Positions 8,272 through 18,168 of a DNA stretch of 64,000 nt are shown one piece after another. The first letter of the stretch is position 1. Each line of letters begins with the position of its first letter. The stretch lies in NCBI GenBank assembly GCA_035654655.1, contig DASRWI010000030.1, forward strand, positions 1 to 64,000. The letters run 5' to 3'. The translations under genes and the position numbers were made by a program. The stretch is from DASRWI01 sp035654655 (GTDB lineage: Bacteria > Bacteroidota > Ignavibacteria > Ignavibacteriales > Ignavibacteriaceae). The notes beneath the pieces were generated by a model. It was given only the letters and a program-made list of their open reading frames with translations, ran no database searches and had not been told where the DNA came from.

Positions 8272-9999
8272 ATGTCTTTTCTTCAAGAAAAAAAATTTAC
8301 TTTAATGTTTATATTTGTCATTAATTTTATTATTCTAATAATAGATTTAATTACACCTGCCGGTTACTCTATTTGGATTTTTTATATGTTCTCTCTTCTT
8401 TATGTTTCAAGGAATTTTAACAGAGAAGATATTATTATACTTGCCAGTACTATCACTATTCAAATTATTATTGGAACAATATATTCTCCAATTATGCTCA
8501 CTCTTCATTTCATCATATTTAATAGGGCCATTGGAATTATTGTTATATGGGTAATAATATCTTCTTTTCTTAAGGACAAAAAAGTTGAAGAAGCACTTGA
8601 ACAAAATAGAATAAGATTAGCGGGCATTGTTGATTCAGCAATGGATGCAATAATAACTATTGATTCAATACAAAACATTGTATTATTTAATAGTGCTGCT
8701 GAAAAAATGTTTGGTGTTAAGTCTGCTGAAGTTTTAGGAAAACCTCTGGATAGATTTATTCCAAGCGGTTTTAGGGGAGTTCATTCAACTCAAATTACTG
8801 AATTTGGTAAGACAGGTACTACAAGTAGAAAAATGGGCTCTCTTGGTACTGTCAAAGGTGTAAGGAATAATGGACAGGAATTTCCAATTGAAGCTTCCAT
8901 TTCACAAATAGTAAGTAATAATCAAAAATTCTATACTGTAATATTAAGAGATATCACCGAGAGAATTCAAAATGAAAAAGATTTGCTTGAGAGTGAATTA
9001 AAATTTAGAATGCTCGCTGATAATGCACCTGTTCTAATTTGGATGTGCGATATAAATAAAGAAGCAGTTTATTTCAATAAAATTTGGCTTGAGTTTAGAG
9101 GAAAAAAGGTTGAGGATGAAATTGGCCAAGGCTGGATGGTAGGTATTCATCCGGAAGATAAAGATACTTTTATAAAGCTTTTTAATAGTTACTTCAATGA
9201 ACAAAAAGAATTTTCTCTTGAATTAAGATTGCGGAATTATAATGGCGAATATAAGTGGGTAATTAATAATGGAGTTCCAAGATACAGCACTGAGGGCAGA
9301 TTCATTGGATTCATTGGTTCCTGTGTGGATATAACTTTTAGAAAAGAATTTGAAGAAATACTAAAAGAAAATCTTAAAGAAAAAGAAGTTCTATTAAAAG
9401 AAATTCATCATAGAGTTAAAAATAATTTACAAATAATCATAAGCCTTATTAATCTTCAGACAGTTACTGTTAAAAATCCAAGATTAATTGAAGTACTGCT
9501 CGAGAGTCAAAATAGAATTAAATCAATGGCTTTGATTCACGAAAAATTATATCAATCCGAAGACCTATCAAGAATAAATTTGAGTTCCTATATAATGGAA
9601 CTTGTTAATAAGCTTTTTTATTCTTACAAGTTAGATGACAGTAACATAAAACTAAACTTGGACATTAATGAAGTAGATATAAATATTGATATTGGTGTTT
9701 CGTTAGGATTAATAATTAATGAAATAATTACTAATGCCTTTAAATATGCTTTCCCTCCAAAAATGAATTTTGGTGATAAGGAAAAAATTATAACAGCGAT
9801 TTTGCACAGAAATGGTAATGATTGTGAACTTATTATAAAAGATAATGGTGTCGGTCTTCCTGATGACTTTAAAATTAATGAAACTAACTCTTTAGGTCTA
9901 CAACTTGTTTCTACTCTAACTGAACAAATATCGGGCAAACTTGAAATTAATGGTAAAGAGGGTACCGAGTTTAAAATTACTTTCCCTATCGAAAATTAA
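8272..9999 (+). CDS. membrane-associated PAS/PAS sensor histidine kinase, HisKA_2 type
   Basis: The 575-residue protein has three or four hydrophobic segments in the first 105 residues, then two PAS domains (about 115-230 and 240-355; the first begins VDSAMDAIITID, the second has the WVINNGVPRY PAC-like end). A HisKA_2 dimerisation domain follows, with the motif EIHHRVKNNLQ; His380, the one before Arg, is the likely phospho-acceptor. The HATPase_c domain has its N box at NEIITNAFKY (Asn483) and DNGVGLP. AAGG lies just upstream of the ATG. Its position eight bases after two receiver-cyclase genes makes them likely phosphorylation targets. The ligand sensed by the PAS domains is unknown. Confidence 0.9.
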   Translation: MSFLQEKKFTLMFIFVINFIILIIDLITPAGYSIWIFYMFSLLYVSRNFNREDIIILASTITIQIIIGTIYSPIMLTLHFIIFNRAIGIIVIWVIISSFLKDKKVEEALEQNRIRLAGIVDSAMDAIITIDSIQNIVLFNSAAEKMFGVKSAEVLGKPLDRFIPSGFRGVHSTQITEFGKTGTTSRKMGSLGTVKGVRNNGQEFPIEASISQIVSNNQKFYTVILRDITERIQNEKDLLESELKFRMLADNAPVLIWMCDINKEAVYFNKIWLEFRGKKVEDEIGQGWMVGIHPEDKDTFIKLFNSYFNEQKEFSLELRLRNYNGEYKWVINNGVPRYSTEGRFIGFIGSCVDITFRKEFEEILKENLKEKEVLLKEIHHRVKNNLQIIISLINLQTVTVKNPRLIEVLLESQNRIKSMALIHEKLYQSEDLSRINLSSYIMELVNKLFYSYKLDDSNIKLNLDINEVDINIDIGVSLGLIINEIITNAFKYAFPPKMNFGDKEKIITAILHRNGNDCELIIKDNGVGLPDDFKINETNSLGLQLVSTLTEQISGKLEINGKEGTEFKITFPIEN

Positions 10000-11789
10000 A
10001 TTTCAACATTCAATATCATATTAAGATAATTATCATTATTCTTTTTTCTGATTTGCGAATAATAAAATAGAAGTCTGTAATTATCAAAAAATTTATAAGA
10101 TGTAGAGATATACCATCTTGAACCTGTACCTTCATAAATTACGGCCTGATAATTTCCGGTTAAATCATTGTCGATAACATTTCCATATAATCTTTCATCA
10201 TTCTGATTAAAGAAGCTAAAGTTAAAACATAAATTTAGATTATTGTTGATCCTATAATCGATTTGATTAAATAAAATATATCCGTTAATATTTTTATTAC
10301 CCTTGGCAGAATTATAGTATTCTAACCTGGACTTTAGTTTTGTACTATAGTCCAAAAAATAATTCAGTTCATTACTAAAAACTTGCTTCCTGTATCTTTC
10401 TCCGGTTGTTGTATAATTATCAATGTTAATATAGTATTTTATTCTATAGCTTAATTTGTAAAATATTTTTGAAATATAATTTATATTTAAATTACTTCCA
10501 TCAGGTATTTTTTCTTCAGATTTAATCCTGCTTAGATATTCCGTACCGATAATAATTTCGCCGAAAGGTGAGAAGTAAATAAGATGGTTGGATAAGTTTA
10601 ATCCATCTAAATCATACCTATTAAAATTTCTTCTGTGAAATGATGTGAATAAATGTGGTATATAATTTAACTGAACTTTATATAATAATGCACTGTTTAA
10701 AAAATATTTTAAGGTATTTACAAAGGCAGTTCTGATTTTATCGTTGGCAATCTCTCCGCTTAAGTTAATGTCGTTTAATGATAAGTTGTAATAAAATGAA
10801 AAAGATGGAAATATATTTCTGTTAAAAATATCAGGTTTATCAAAAATTGAGGAATTAAATAAAAAACTCAAAAAGAAATTTTCATTAGGTTGATATTTAA
10901 TTATTGAACCGAATGCAGTTTCACTTACATTATTGTTATTTGTGGAAGAGGAGAATTTCTTAATGTTATTATTTGAATCGAGTTCTGCATCAATTTTATT
11001 ATTTGAAAAGAAGAAAATGAAATCAAAATATTTAGTGGTTGTTAAAGCCGATAATCCTCGGTAGAAGAGATTTTCATTTATATATGTGTGTGGTTTTAAG
11101 TTACCCTTGTTATAATAAGAAAAACCATCAGATGTTCTGAAATAATTTGAATAACTCCAATTAACTAAACCTTCGCCAAATTCTATATCATAATCACCTA
11201 GAATGATATTATCAAATGATAAAAAATTATTTACCTCTAAATAGAATGATGAATAATCATTAAAGTTCTTTTCACCGGGATCTTTTTCGAAGGTTAAGCC
11301 TGCTTTAACATCCTCATTGCTGTTGGTTAAAGTGAATTTGTTTAAAACTCTGTTATCATTTAAATTAAATTTATTCAGATTATTTCGTTTATAAATCTTC
11401 CCTGTATAATCCAATTTACCCGGATGATTTTGATTTTGTCCATTGCTTACCTTTAAATATGGTAATACTCTATAAACAACGTTCTTTGGAATATTAGGAA
11501 TGGCATACAGTTCAGATATATCCTTAAAGCCATTTAGGGAATCTCTGAAAGTTAAAATCAGTTTAGCATTTTCAAGGGACATAAGAGGAAGGTGAAGTAA
11601 ATCTTTGACTTCTGCTCTGTTTATATCTATAGGATTTTCAATTAAATTTTCAAGAAAAATATTAACATCATCATCTGAGTTAAATGAATCTGGAGTAATA
11701 TAATCTATAATTGAATAAGTAGAGTCCTGAGCCTTGCAGTAATTGAAAAACAAAAAGAATAGAATAAAAATAATTTTAAGGTAGTGCAT
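9996..11789 (-). CDS. outer-membrane beta-barrel protein with N-terminal helix-hairpin-helix (ComEA-like) region
   Basis: The 597-residue product has a signal peptide (first 20 residues), then about residues 40-115 resembling paired helix-hairpin-helix repeats: INRAEVKDLLHLPLMSLENA followed by FKDISELYAIPNIPKNV. The hairpin glycines typical of DNA-binding HhH motifs are missing, so DNA binding is doubtful. The remainder is rich in aromatic, Asn and Ser residues with alternating strands, which fits a beta-barrel. Large HhH-plus-barrel proteins occur across Bacteroidota; their role is not established. The start overlaps the end of the upstream PorV-like gene by 14 bp, implying translational coupling. 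Its 3' end overlaps the convergent histidine kinase gene by four bases. Confidence 0.72.
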   Translation of the reverse strand: MHYLKIIFILFFLFFNYCKAQDSTYSIIDYITPDSFNSDDDVNIFLENLIENPIDINRAEVKDLLHLPLMSLENAKLILTFRDSLNGFKDISELYAIPNIPKNVVYRVLPYLKVSNGQNQNHPGKLDYTGKIYKRNNLNKFNLNDNRVLNKFTLTNSNEDVKAGLTFEKDPGEKNFNDYSSFYLEVNNFLSFDNIILGDYDIEFGEGLVNWSYSNYFRTSDGFSYYNKGNLKPHTYINENLFYRGLSALTTTKYFDFIFFFSNNKIDAELDSNNNIKKFSSSTNNNNVSETAFGSIIKYQPNENFFLSFLFNSSIFDKPDIFNRNIFPSFSFYYNLSLNDINLSGEIANDKIRTAFVNTLKYFLNSALLYKVQLNYIPHLFTSFHRRNFNRYDLDGLNLSNHLIYFSPFGEIIIGTEYLSRIKSEEKIPDGSNLNINYISKIFYKLSYRIKYYINIDNYTTTGERYRKQVFSNELNYFLDYSTKLKSRLEYYNSAKGNKNINGYILFNQIDYRINNNLNLCFNFSFFNQNDERLYGNVIDNDLTGNYQAVIYEGTGSRWYISTSYKFFDNYRLLFYYSQIRKKNNDNYLNMILNVEI

Positions 11790-12594
11790 TAAAAGAATAT
11801 ATTAAACCTATGCTGTGTGAAATTCCAAGCTGAGGATGGTTTGAAAATGCATAATCAAAATTTAAACCTGAATAAAATATCCCCATACCTCCTGAGATTT
11901 TGGAAGGATTATTAGAATAACTTAATCGTAATGCAAGATATTCAATTAACTTATAATCTGCTCCTATTGAAGCTGTTAGTTTCCTATAATCATCTTTTTG
12001 CAAAGAACCTGTTATTGTTAATGATTCAATAGGAGTATAACCTATTCCAGTAGAAAGAACTGAAGGAATCTGGTCATTGTACTCTGAGAAGGATGCATTA
12101 TTGATATTGATAATAGAAAATCCCCATTTGATGTTCTCTGTAATATTTAATAAACCACCGGCATTAAGGTAAAAAGTATTATCAGACCCATAATTTTTAA
12201 TATTAACAAAATGAAGATTTAATGCAGCACCTACTGAGAATCTTTCATTTAAATTAAAAGAATATGCTGCTGTAATCTTATTTTCACTATATAATTTAAA
12301 ACCATAATCCATAAAACCAACTGCAATATTGCCAAAACTAAAAGGATTATTGTAAGCGGCATATGCAGATGATAATTCTTTAATACCAAAAGGAGAAGGG
12401 GAGTAATATATTCCAACTTGCTGATTATTTAATTGCTGCAAAGCTGCAGGGTTATTAAATATTGCAAAAACATCATTGTTTACATTTACATCTGAGTAAG
12501 ATAGAGATGTCTGCTTTGCTCCCGGTGATGTTTGACTAAAAATATTAATACAAATAACAGAAACAATTACAATAATTAAATGTAAAACCTGCAT
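11776..12594 (-). CDS. PorV/PorQ-like outer-membrane protein
   Basis: The 272-residue protein has a signal peptide, followed by a stretch listing Asn-Asn-Pro-Ala (IFNNPAALQQL) and many short amphipathic strands. This resembles the FadL-fold PorV/PorQ/UPF0164 family found with type IX secretion systems. PorV shuttles T9SS cargo at the cell surface, but no signature separates true PorV from its relatives here. Its end overlaps the start of the HhH-barrel gene by 14 bp, so the two proteins are probably made together and may form one outer-membrane complex. Divergent from a DUF4835 gene, another T9SS-linked family. Function inferred from fold and context only. Confidence 0.65.
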   Translation of the reverse strand: MQVLHLIIVIVSVICINIFSQTSPGAKQTSLSYSDVNVNNDVFAIFNNPAALQQLNNQQVGIYYSPSPFGIKELSSAYAAYNNPFSFGNIAVGFMDYGFKLYSENKITAAYSFNLNERFSVGAALNLHFVNIKNYGSDNTFYLNAGGLLNITENIKWGFSIININNASFSEYNDQIPSVLSTGIGYTPIESLTITGSLQKDDYRKLTASIGADYKLIEYLALRLSYSNNPSKISGGMGIFYSGLNFDYAFSNHPQLGISHSIGLIYSFNALP

Positions 12595-12692
12595 ATAGAA
12601 AATTTAGTGTAAAGGAAAATATTCTTTATTGTGTCATTATATCTAAATTCCTATATTAAATCAATAATTATTTAAAATAATTTGGATTTTAA

Positions 12693-13574
12693 ATGAAATA
12701 CTTGTTATTAATTTTCTTCTTTGCACAAACAATTTATTTCGCTCAGGAATTAAATTGCAGGGTAACATTAAACACTGAAGGTCTTCCTGTTGTTAACAGA
12801 GATAACTTAGTTGGTTTTGATAATATGATTGCAGACTATATGAACAAAACAAAATTTTTAAATGAAAATTGGGATGTTCAAAAAATAGATTGCTCAATGA
12901 ATATTTATTTTACTGCAGCAGGTGATGAAGTTTCGTATACTGCGCAAGTTGTTATAAGCAGTATGAGACCTGTTTTTGAATCTGACCAAAATGTTCAGAT
13001 GCTTTCAATAGTAGATAATTCCTGGTCATTTACTTATGAAAAAGGACAACCTATCCAAGCTAATCCATCAACATTTGATGCAATAACAAGTTTTCTTGAT
13101 TTCTATGCATACTTGATAATTGGCTATGATACTGATTCATACGAAATGTTAGGTGGAACTCCATACTATCAACGCGCCTCAAGTATAATTAATCTTGGAG
13201 CATCAAGCAGATATAGTAAGGGATGGATAAATGCCGGAAGCAGTTATACAAGAAGTTCAATTATTGAGGATTTACTGAATGAAAAATTCAGACCATTCCG
13301 GGAAGCTTTTTATAATTACCATTACAATGGAATAGATGTTTTTGAAAAAGATAAAAGAGTTGCTCAGGAAAATATTGTAAGACTTATTACTACCTTAGAT
13401 GTTATGAGGAGTAAAATAAGTTTAAACAGCCCTTTGATAAAAGTATTTTTTGATGCTAAGAATGGAGAAATAATTGATAGGCTTCAAGGTTATCAAAATA
13501 AAGACATTTATAAAACATTAAGAAAAGTAGACCCTGCACATATGAGCAAGTATGATGAGGCAGCATTAAGATAA
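12693..13574 (+). CDS. DUF4835 family periplasmic protein (PorD-like)
   Basis: The 293-residue product begins with a signal peptide cleaved after about residue 17 and continues with QELNCRVTLN, the conserved N-terminal signature of DUF4835 (PF16119). Later landmarks include MTKFLNENWD-like text with IDCSMNIYF, a central GYDTDSYEMLGG segment and SRYSKGW. The family is largely restricted to Bacteroidota and relatives, and has been named PorD in some annotations because it tracks with type IX secretion; I cannot verify a role here. The gene diverges from the PorV-like gene and ends at a strong bidirectional terminator. Confidence 0.8.
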   Translation: MKYLLLIFFFAQTIYFAQELNCRVTLNTEGLPVVNRDNLVGFDNMIADYMNKTKFLNENWDVQKIDCSMNIYFTAAGDEVSYTAQVVISSMRPVFESDQNVQMLSIVDNSWSFTYEKGQPIQANPSTFDAITSFLDFYAYLIIGYDTDSYEMLGGTPYYQRASSIINLGASSRYSKGWINAGSSYTRSSIIEDLLNEKFRPFREAFYNYHYNGIDVFEKDKRVAQENIVRLITTLDVMRSKISLNSPLIKVFFDAKNGEIIDRLQGYQNKDIYKTLRKVDPAHMSKYDEAALR

Positions 13575-13612
13575 AAAATATTAAGGCGGTGTTAAACCAC
13601 CTTAATATTTTT
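13574..13612. terminator. bidirectional intrinsic terminator
   Basis: Two 17-base arms (13574-13590 and 13596-13612) pair with one mismatch around a five-base loop. A runs before and T runs after the stem serve both the DUF4835 gene and the convergent T9SS cargo gene. Confidence 0.85.
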
Positions 13613-13617
13613 AAAAC

Positions 13618-15348
13618 TTACTTCATCAAAATCATCTTTTTCATATCTGAAAATACTGGGATGTTGTTATTATTTCTTATATCTATTCTGTATATGTATA
13701 TTCCTGATGCTAAATCTTTTCCTGTATTCTTTGGTGAGAAACTTGCTTGATAATATCCTTTTGGGAGTACTCCATTTACAAGTATTTCTACTAATTCTCC
13801 TTTTATATCATATACACTTAATTTTACATATCCATCTTCTTTTAATCTGTATGCTATTGTTGTTGATGGATTAAATGGATTTGGATACGCATTATATAGC
13901 ATATAATCCATTCCCTTTACTATTGGTTCATCTACTCCTGTTACTATTACTGATACAGGTTCTGATAGCACTGATTTATTTCCCTGGTTGTCTACTGCAA
14001 GTATCCTGTAATAGGTGCTTTTTTCAAAGCTTCTTACTCCCCAATAGTTGTTTGTATCTACTAATGCAATAAGTCTTGTTGAGTCAGCGGTAAAATTCTC
14101 TGTTGTATCAAGATAAACTTCATAGTGAGAGAAGTCTGCTTCAGTATTCATATTCCAGTTAATGGTGATGTTTTTCTTTACTATTGTACTTGTAATATTA
14201 TGAGGTACGTGAGGAGCATAATCAATGTAAGTATAGCTTTCACCATAAGGACCACCATAAAGACCAATGTCACTTCTTGAACCATCAACATCAAGGATTG
14301 TTGGGTCACCTGCATCAATTAAAGGAGAATATTTTTGAAGGTGGCCATCAAAAGTTGAGTCTTTAGTTCTATTAACAAACATAGGATCAGCTACTATGTT
14401 GGTGCTGTCAAGCATTCCATTATCAAGATTTAGTTCATTATTATGAAAAGCATTATACTTTATTATGCTGTTGCTACTATCATTTCTTATACCTTTAATA
14501 CCATCTATAATAACATTATTATAAAACGGGATTGGTCTTCTGATCCAAACAGATGTCCCCACTCCAACTACTATATTATTAAATAAAGTATCATTGCTTC
14601 CATAATTAATACCCAAATATCCTTGATTTAATGAAACTACTAAATTGTTTCTAACTTTAAAAGACCCATTTACCAAGCCGATATAAATCCCTTCACTAGT
14701 ATTTTTATCATATATAATAAAATTATTATTTATTAAAGTATTTCCATCATAAAAATTTATAATTCCTACATCATTAAATAAGCAATAGTTATCAAATATA
14801 TGAGCGTAGTATTCATTTGGATGGGGTGCATCATAAAATATTGCTCTATCACAATTAACAACAAGGTTACTATGAATGACACTTTTTTTAACGAATGATA
14901 TTTCAATTCCAACCCAAGCATTTTCAATTAAATTCTTTTTAACAATAGCAAAGTTTTTATTAAATGTACTGATAGCAATTCCATCTTTTTGGTTAGAACC
15001 AGATACTATAAGATGAAGGTTCTCTATTAAACAAGAATCTCCCATTGAGATGGCATAAAAACTTTGTTGTACCACAATTGTTCTTGTGTCTATTATGCTT
15101 GAGTCTCTATCGATTCCTATCAAAGAAGTTTTATTTTTCATTATTATTTTTTCAATATAAACTCCTTTATCAAGATAAACAGTATCTCCCGGATTGCAGA
15201 TATTCATACACTTCTGTATTGAATCACTTGCTGTTTTCCAACTTGTATATGGATGCATTGGCTTACCATTCTTGGATACATATCTTATAGTGGAATAAGA
15301 TGAACTTGTAACAATTATCAGTATTAATACAAATATTATTCTCTTCAT
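13618..15348 (-). CDS. secreted parallel beta-helix protein with T9SS C-terminal sorting domain
   Basis: This 576-residue protein has a signal peptide, then a pectate-lyase-like right-handed beta-helix (about residues 25-370). It opens with RYVSKNGKPMHPYTSWKTA and GDTVYLDKGVYIEKI and continues with many N-x-I-x-N-N type rungs (NNFIIYDKN, RNNLVVSLNQG). A fibronectin type III-like stretch (about 378-470) precedes the type IX sorting module, which contains AYPNPFNPSTTIAYRL and ends in KKMILMK. It is expected to be exported and attached to or released from the cell surface. Beta-helices of this kind often bind or cleave polysaccharide, but I see no catalytic signature. It lies 11 bases after the next upstream T9SS cargo gene on the same strand. 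Confidence 0.82.
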   Translation of the reverse strand: MKRIIFVLILIIVTSSSYSTIRYVSKNGKPMHPYTSWKTASDSIQKCMNICNPGDTVYLDKGVYIEKIIMKNKTSLIGIDRDSSIIDTRTIVVQQSFYAISMGDSCLIENLHLIVSGSNQKDGIAISTFNKNFAIVKKNLIENAWVGIEISFVKKSVIHSNLVVNCDRAIFYDAPHPNEYYAHIFDNYCLFNDVGIINFYDGNTLINNNFIIYDKNTSEGIYIGLVNGSFKVRNNLVVSLNQGYLGINYGSNDTLFNNIVVGVGTSVWIRRPIPFYNNVIIDGIKGIRNDSSNSIIKYNAFHNNELNLDNGMLDSTNIVADPMFVNRTKDSTFDGHLQKYSPLIDAGDPTILDVDGSRSDIGLYGGPYGESYTYIDYAPHVPHNITSTIVKKNITINWNMNTEADFSHYEVYLDTTENFTADSTRLIALVDTNNYWGVRSFEKSTYYRILAVDNQGNKSVLSEPVSVIVTGVDEPIVKGMDYMLYNAYPNPFNPSTTIAYRLKEDGYVKLSVYDIKGELVEILVNGVLPKGYYQASFSPKNTGKDLASGIYIYRIDIRNNNNIPVFSDMKKMILMK

Positions 15349-15359
15349 CTGCTTCCCCT

Positions 15360-18002
15360 TTACTTTAAGATTATCATTTTTTTTGTTTTATTAAATAAAC
15401 CTGAATTAATGGTGTAAAAGTAAACACCTGATGAAAGATTATATTCATTTGCATTAAATTCTATTGAATATTCTCCTCCGGTTTTATGATCATCCAATAT
15501 TGTTGCCTTCTCACTCCCCAGTACATCATATAATTTTATCGTAACTCTTCCATCATTTACTATTGAATAAACTATTTTTGTTGTTGGATTAAAGGGATTT
15601 GGATAATTTTGATTTAAATTATTTTCATATCTAAGTGAAGCTTCATTTCCTTTTTTCTGTTTTATTTCTGAAAAACTGTATGTTATTGAATCTGAATTTA
15701 TATCCATTGGTTTTGGTTCTAATATGTTAGCAGCTATATAATAACTTACAAATCCTATGCTTATTAAATCATTAGTAACTACAGTTTCATCAATATATTG
15801 CAATGAACTTGTTGTATCAAGCAATGCCCAGTTATTGCTCCCTATTTTTCTATAAATTTTATAACAATAAGGAGTATCATCAGTATATTCTCCCCAAACT
15901 ATCCAAGGATGGTTGTCTGTGGTTTTTAACCTTGCTAAAGGACCAAATGAATTTACAACTACTTTACCGTTATCAAGTAAAATTATATACCCATTTTCAA
16001 TTAAATTTAAATTATTTGTTTCAGTAATTGTTATAGTATCTTTAAGATAATAATTATCGCTCACTGTTATTATCTTTTCTTCCGGAATAATCAGATTATC
16101 CATTAATGTATCAACTGAAGGAGTAGTATCATTAGTTACAATTTCTCCCCCGTATCTTAGCATAGGAGCAATTCTTAGTAATAGTCCATCACTTGCAGGA
16201 ACATTGTTAATTATAAATCTACTATGGTTATTTTCATATGTCCCATCAAAGCCTCCGATAAAGTCAACTTCTATATTTTTTATTCCTATATTTTTATAAT
16301 TTCTATAATTAGTATTCCTTACATTGAAATGAATACTTTTACTTAAAGAACTATCTAAATTTGTTGTAAGTATATAATCAATTCCATTGGTTGTATCTTT
16401 TAAGTATCCTGCATGTTTTTGCTCAACTTCATTTGAATCATTTGAAGCAATTAAATTAAAAAAAGAAATATTATTTACTGTATTATTATAATCAATTTGA
16501 TTTCTTCTTAACCAGCTGTATTCTCCCTGATACTTTAATGATAATAATGTTTTTCCTAATGGTCCGTTTAGTCTTTCAGCAATATCTTGAGCCATATAAT
16601 ATTTATCAGTTTCAGGAAATTCACTTCCGTTCCAAACATCAACTAACCCTGTTGCTCTATAAGTTATACCATCATTATTCAACAAAGAATAGTATTGATA
16701 ATACATCAATCCTTTAGCTCCATAGGCAAGAGCAATCATTGATTGGCCTCTAAGTTCATTTGCAGTTATTTCTCTTCTTGTCCAATCCTGTTGCCAAAAA
16801 CCACCTGCCTGTGGTGCAATCCAGAAATCTCTTATTCCGTGAGTGTAATGAAGGTTAAGAACATCTATTAAATATTTATAACCTAAATTAGAAAGTGTAT
16901 ACTGAGGTTCATCCCAAAAAGGATAATACCAGAAAAACAAAGTTTTTGGCTGGGCTTCAGTAATAAAACGGGGTAATGTAACTTCAAAATCTCTGAAGCC
17001 ATCCCATTCAGGATATATTGCTGTTATTAAACTTAATGAATCTGAAGTATAACTTTTTACAATATCATCTACTATTTTATATGGTTTATAGTTATCTATT
17101 GAATGTGGTTCATCAAATGAATAAAAATATTTTAAATTTGGAATACTTGAATTACTGTCAACTTCGAGATAAATAGTTGAATCAACTCTTGATGGATTTT
17201 TTACTAAAACCTCTCCAATTTTGGTATCATAAATTTTAAGATTTTTAATATATAATTTTCGATTACCTTTCCAGTTTATGGTAAATACAATGCCGTTGTT
17301 ATTATTATTTAGGTTGCTTAAAGGGGAATAACTTAATGAAGTAAATGAAGGTACTTTCATAAGGTTGTAAGTTGGCAAATTCAAAGTAGTGTCATTGTTT
17401 GATAAATTTCCTGCAGTAAATGCAATTTCATCTAAACAGGGATAACTTGTTCCATTATGGTTGTATTCAGCTTTTACTGTAAATACTGTATCTGTTCCGG
17501 ATGTAGAACCATCTATTTTTACAGTTAATTCTGAATGATAAGTTACAGAATCATCTGAATAAGGTCCACTATTGCTTTTATATTTTTGATATTGAAAATA
17601 ATAAGGACCTGTTAACAATATACCAGTTTGACCATTTATTGGGTCAGGGCTTACAATATACTCTCCACTATCTTCTGCAGTTACATATCTAAATCCCGGT
17701 ACTATATTATTTGATGATTTATTGGTATTGTTCCAATCCATCAGCATTCCTTTAGTATAGAGATAAATATAATCATCCAATTGGGCAGCATTTATTGCAA
17801 TTATATTATTTATTGAAGAAAATTCATTAGGCTGCCTGTTACGGGTAACATCTATGATATAGTTTATTCCCATTGCATTCATTTGAGGATAATTGCTTCC
17901 CCGATTAGATGTAGGACCTCCCGAATTTGCAAACACTCCGAAAGGGAATTGTTGGGAAAAACATATTGAAGATAGCAGAAAAGATACAAATAAAGATTTC
18001 AC
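15360..18002 (-). CDS. large secreted protein, possibly glycoside-hydrolase-like, with T9SS sorting domain
   Basis: The frame is open to 18080, but the likely start is GTG at 18002: it has GAGG five bases upstream and leads straight into a signal peptide (VKSLFVSFLLSS...CFSQ). From there the protein is 880 residues. The middle (about 330-530) contains YSFDEPH, FFWYYPFWDEP, GIRDFWIAPQAGGFWQQDW and GAKGLMYYQYYS. This pattern recalls TIM-barrel glycosidases of the beta-galactosidase kind, but I cannot name a family or confirm catalytic acids. The C-terminus carries NQNYPNPFNPTTKIVYS and ends KKMIILK, the type IX sorting module. Probably cotranscribed with the beta-helix gene 11 bases downstream. 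Confidence 0.75.
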   Translation of the reverse strand: MKSLFVSFLLSSICFSQQFPFGVFANSGGPTSNRGSNYPQMNAMGINYIIDVTRNRQPNEFSSINNIIAINAAQLDDYIYLYTKGMLMDWNNTNKSSNNIVPGFRYVTAEDSGEYIVSPDPINGQTGILLTGPYYFQYQKYKSNSGPYSDDSVTYHSELTVKIDGSTSGTDTVFTVKAEYNHNGTSYPCLDEIAFTAGNLSNNDTTLNLPTYNLMKVPSFTSLSYSPLSNLNNNNNGIVFTINWKGNRKLYIKNLKIYDTKIGEVLVKNPSRVDSTIYLEVDSNSSIPNLKYFYSFDEPHSIDNYKPYKIVDDIVKSYTSDSLSLITAIYPEWDGFRDFEVTLPRFITEAQPKTLFFWYYPFWDEPQYTLSNLGYKYLIDVLNLHYTHGIRDFWIAPQAGGFWQQDWTRREITANELRGQSMIALAYGAKGLMYYQYYSLLNNDGITYRATGLVDVWNGSEFPETDKYYMAQDIAERLNGPLGKTLLSLKYQGEYSWLRRNQIDYNNTVNNISFFNLIASNDSNEVEQKHAGYLKDTTNGIDYILTTNLDSSLSKSIHFNVRNTNYRNYKNIGIKNIEVDFIGGFDGTYENNHSRFIINNVPASDGLLLRIAPMLRYGGEIVTNDTTPSVDTLMDNLIIPEEKIITVSDNYYLKDTITITETNNLNLIENGYIILLDNGKVVVNSFGPLARLKTTDNHPWIVWGEYTDDTPYCYKIYRKIGSNNWALLDTTSSLQYIDETVVTNDLISIGFVSYYIAANILEPKPMDINSDSITYSFSEIKQKKGNEASLRYENNLNQNYPNPFNPTTKIVYSIVNDGRVTIKLYDVLGSEKATILDDHKTGGEYSIEFNANEYNLSSGVYFYTINSGLFNKTKKMIILK

Positions 18003-18109
18003 ATGAACCTCAGAATTTGTTTTGTAAGGAGAAGTATTTATCCCTGATTTCAACTTACCCAAAATTATTAGGAATGTCAAAAAAATGGTTTCTGTTAAAA
18101 CATCTTTAA

Positions 18110-18146
18110 AACAAAAAGCCGCATTTGGGCTATATCAAATGCGGCT
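18110..18146 (-). terminator. intrinsic terminator of the bCerS-like gene
   Basis: An 11-bp perfect stem (18117-18127 with 18136-18146), an eight-base loop, and on the minus strand a following T run (complement of 18111-18116). It lies 22 bases after the stop at 18169. Confidence 0.8.
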
Positions 18147-18168
18147 GAAAACAACTTAAAAAAATATT

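Noticed and set aside
18003..18080. N-terminal extension of the large T9SS cargo protein to 18080
   Set aside because: The extra 26 residues precede a good signal peptide, and GTG 18002 has a well-placed GAGG; the extension is probably untranslated.
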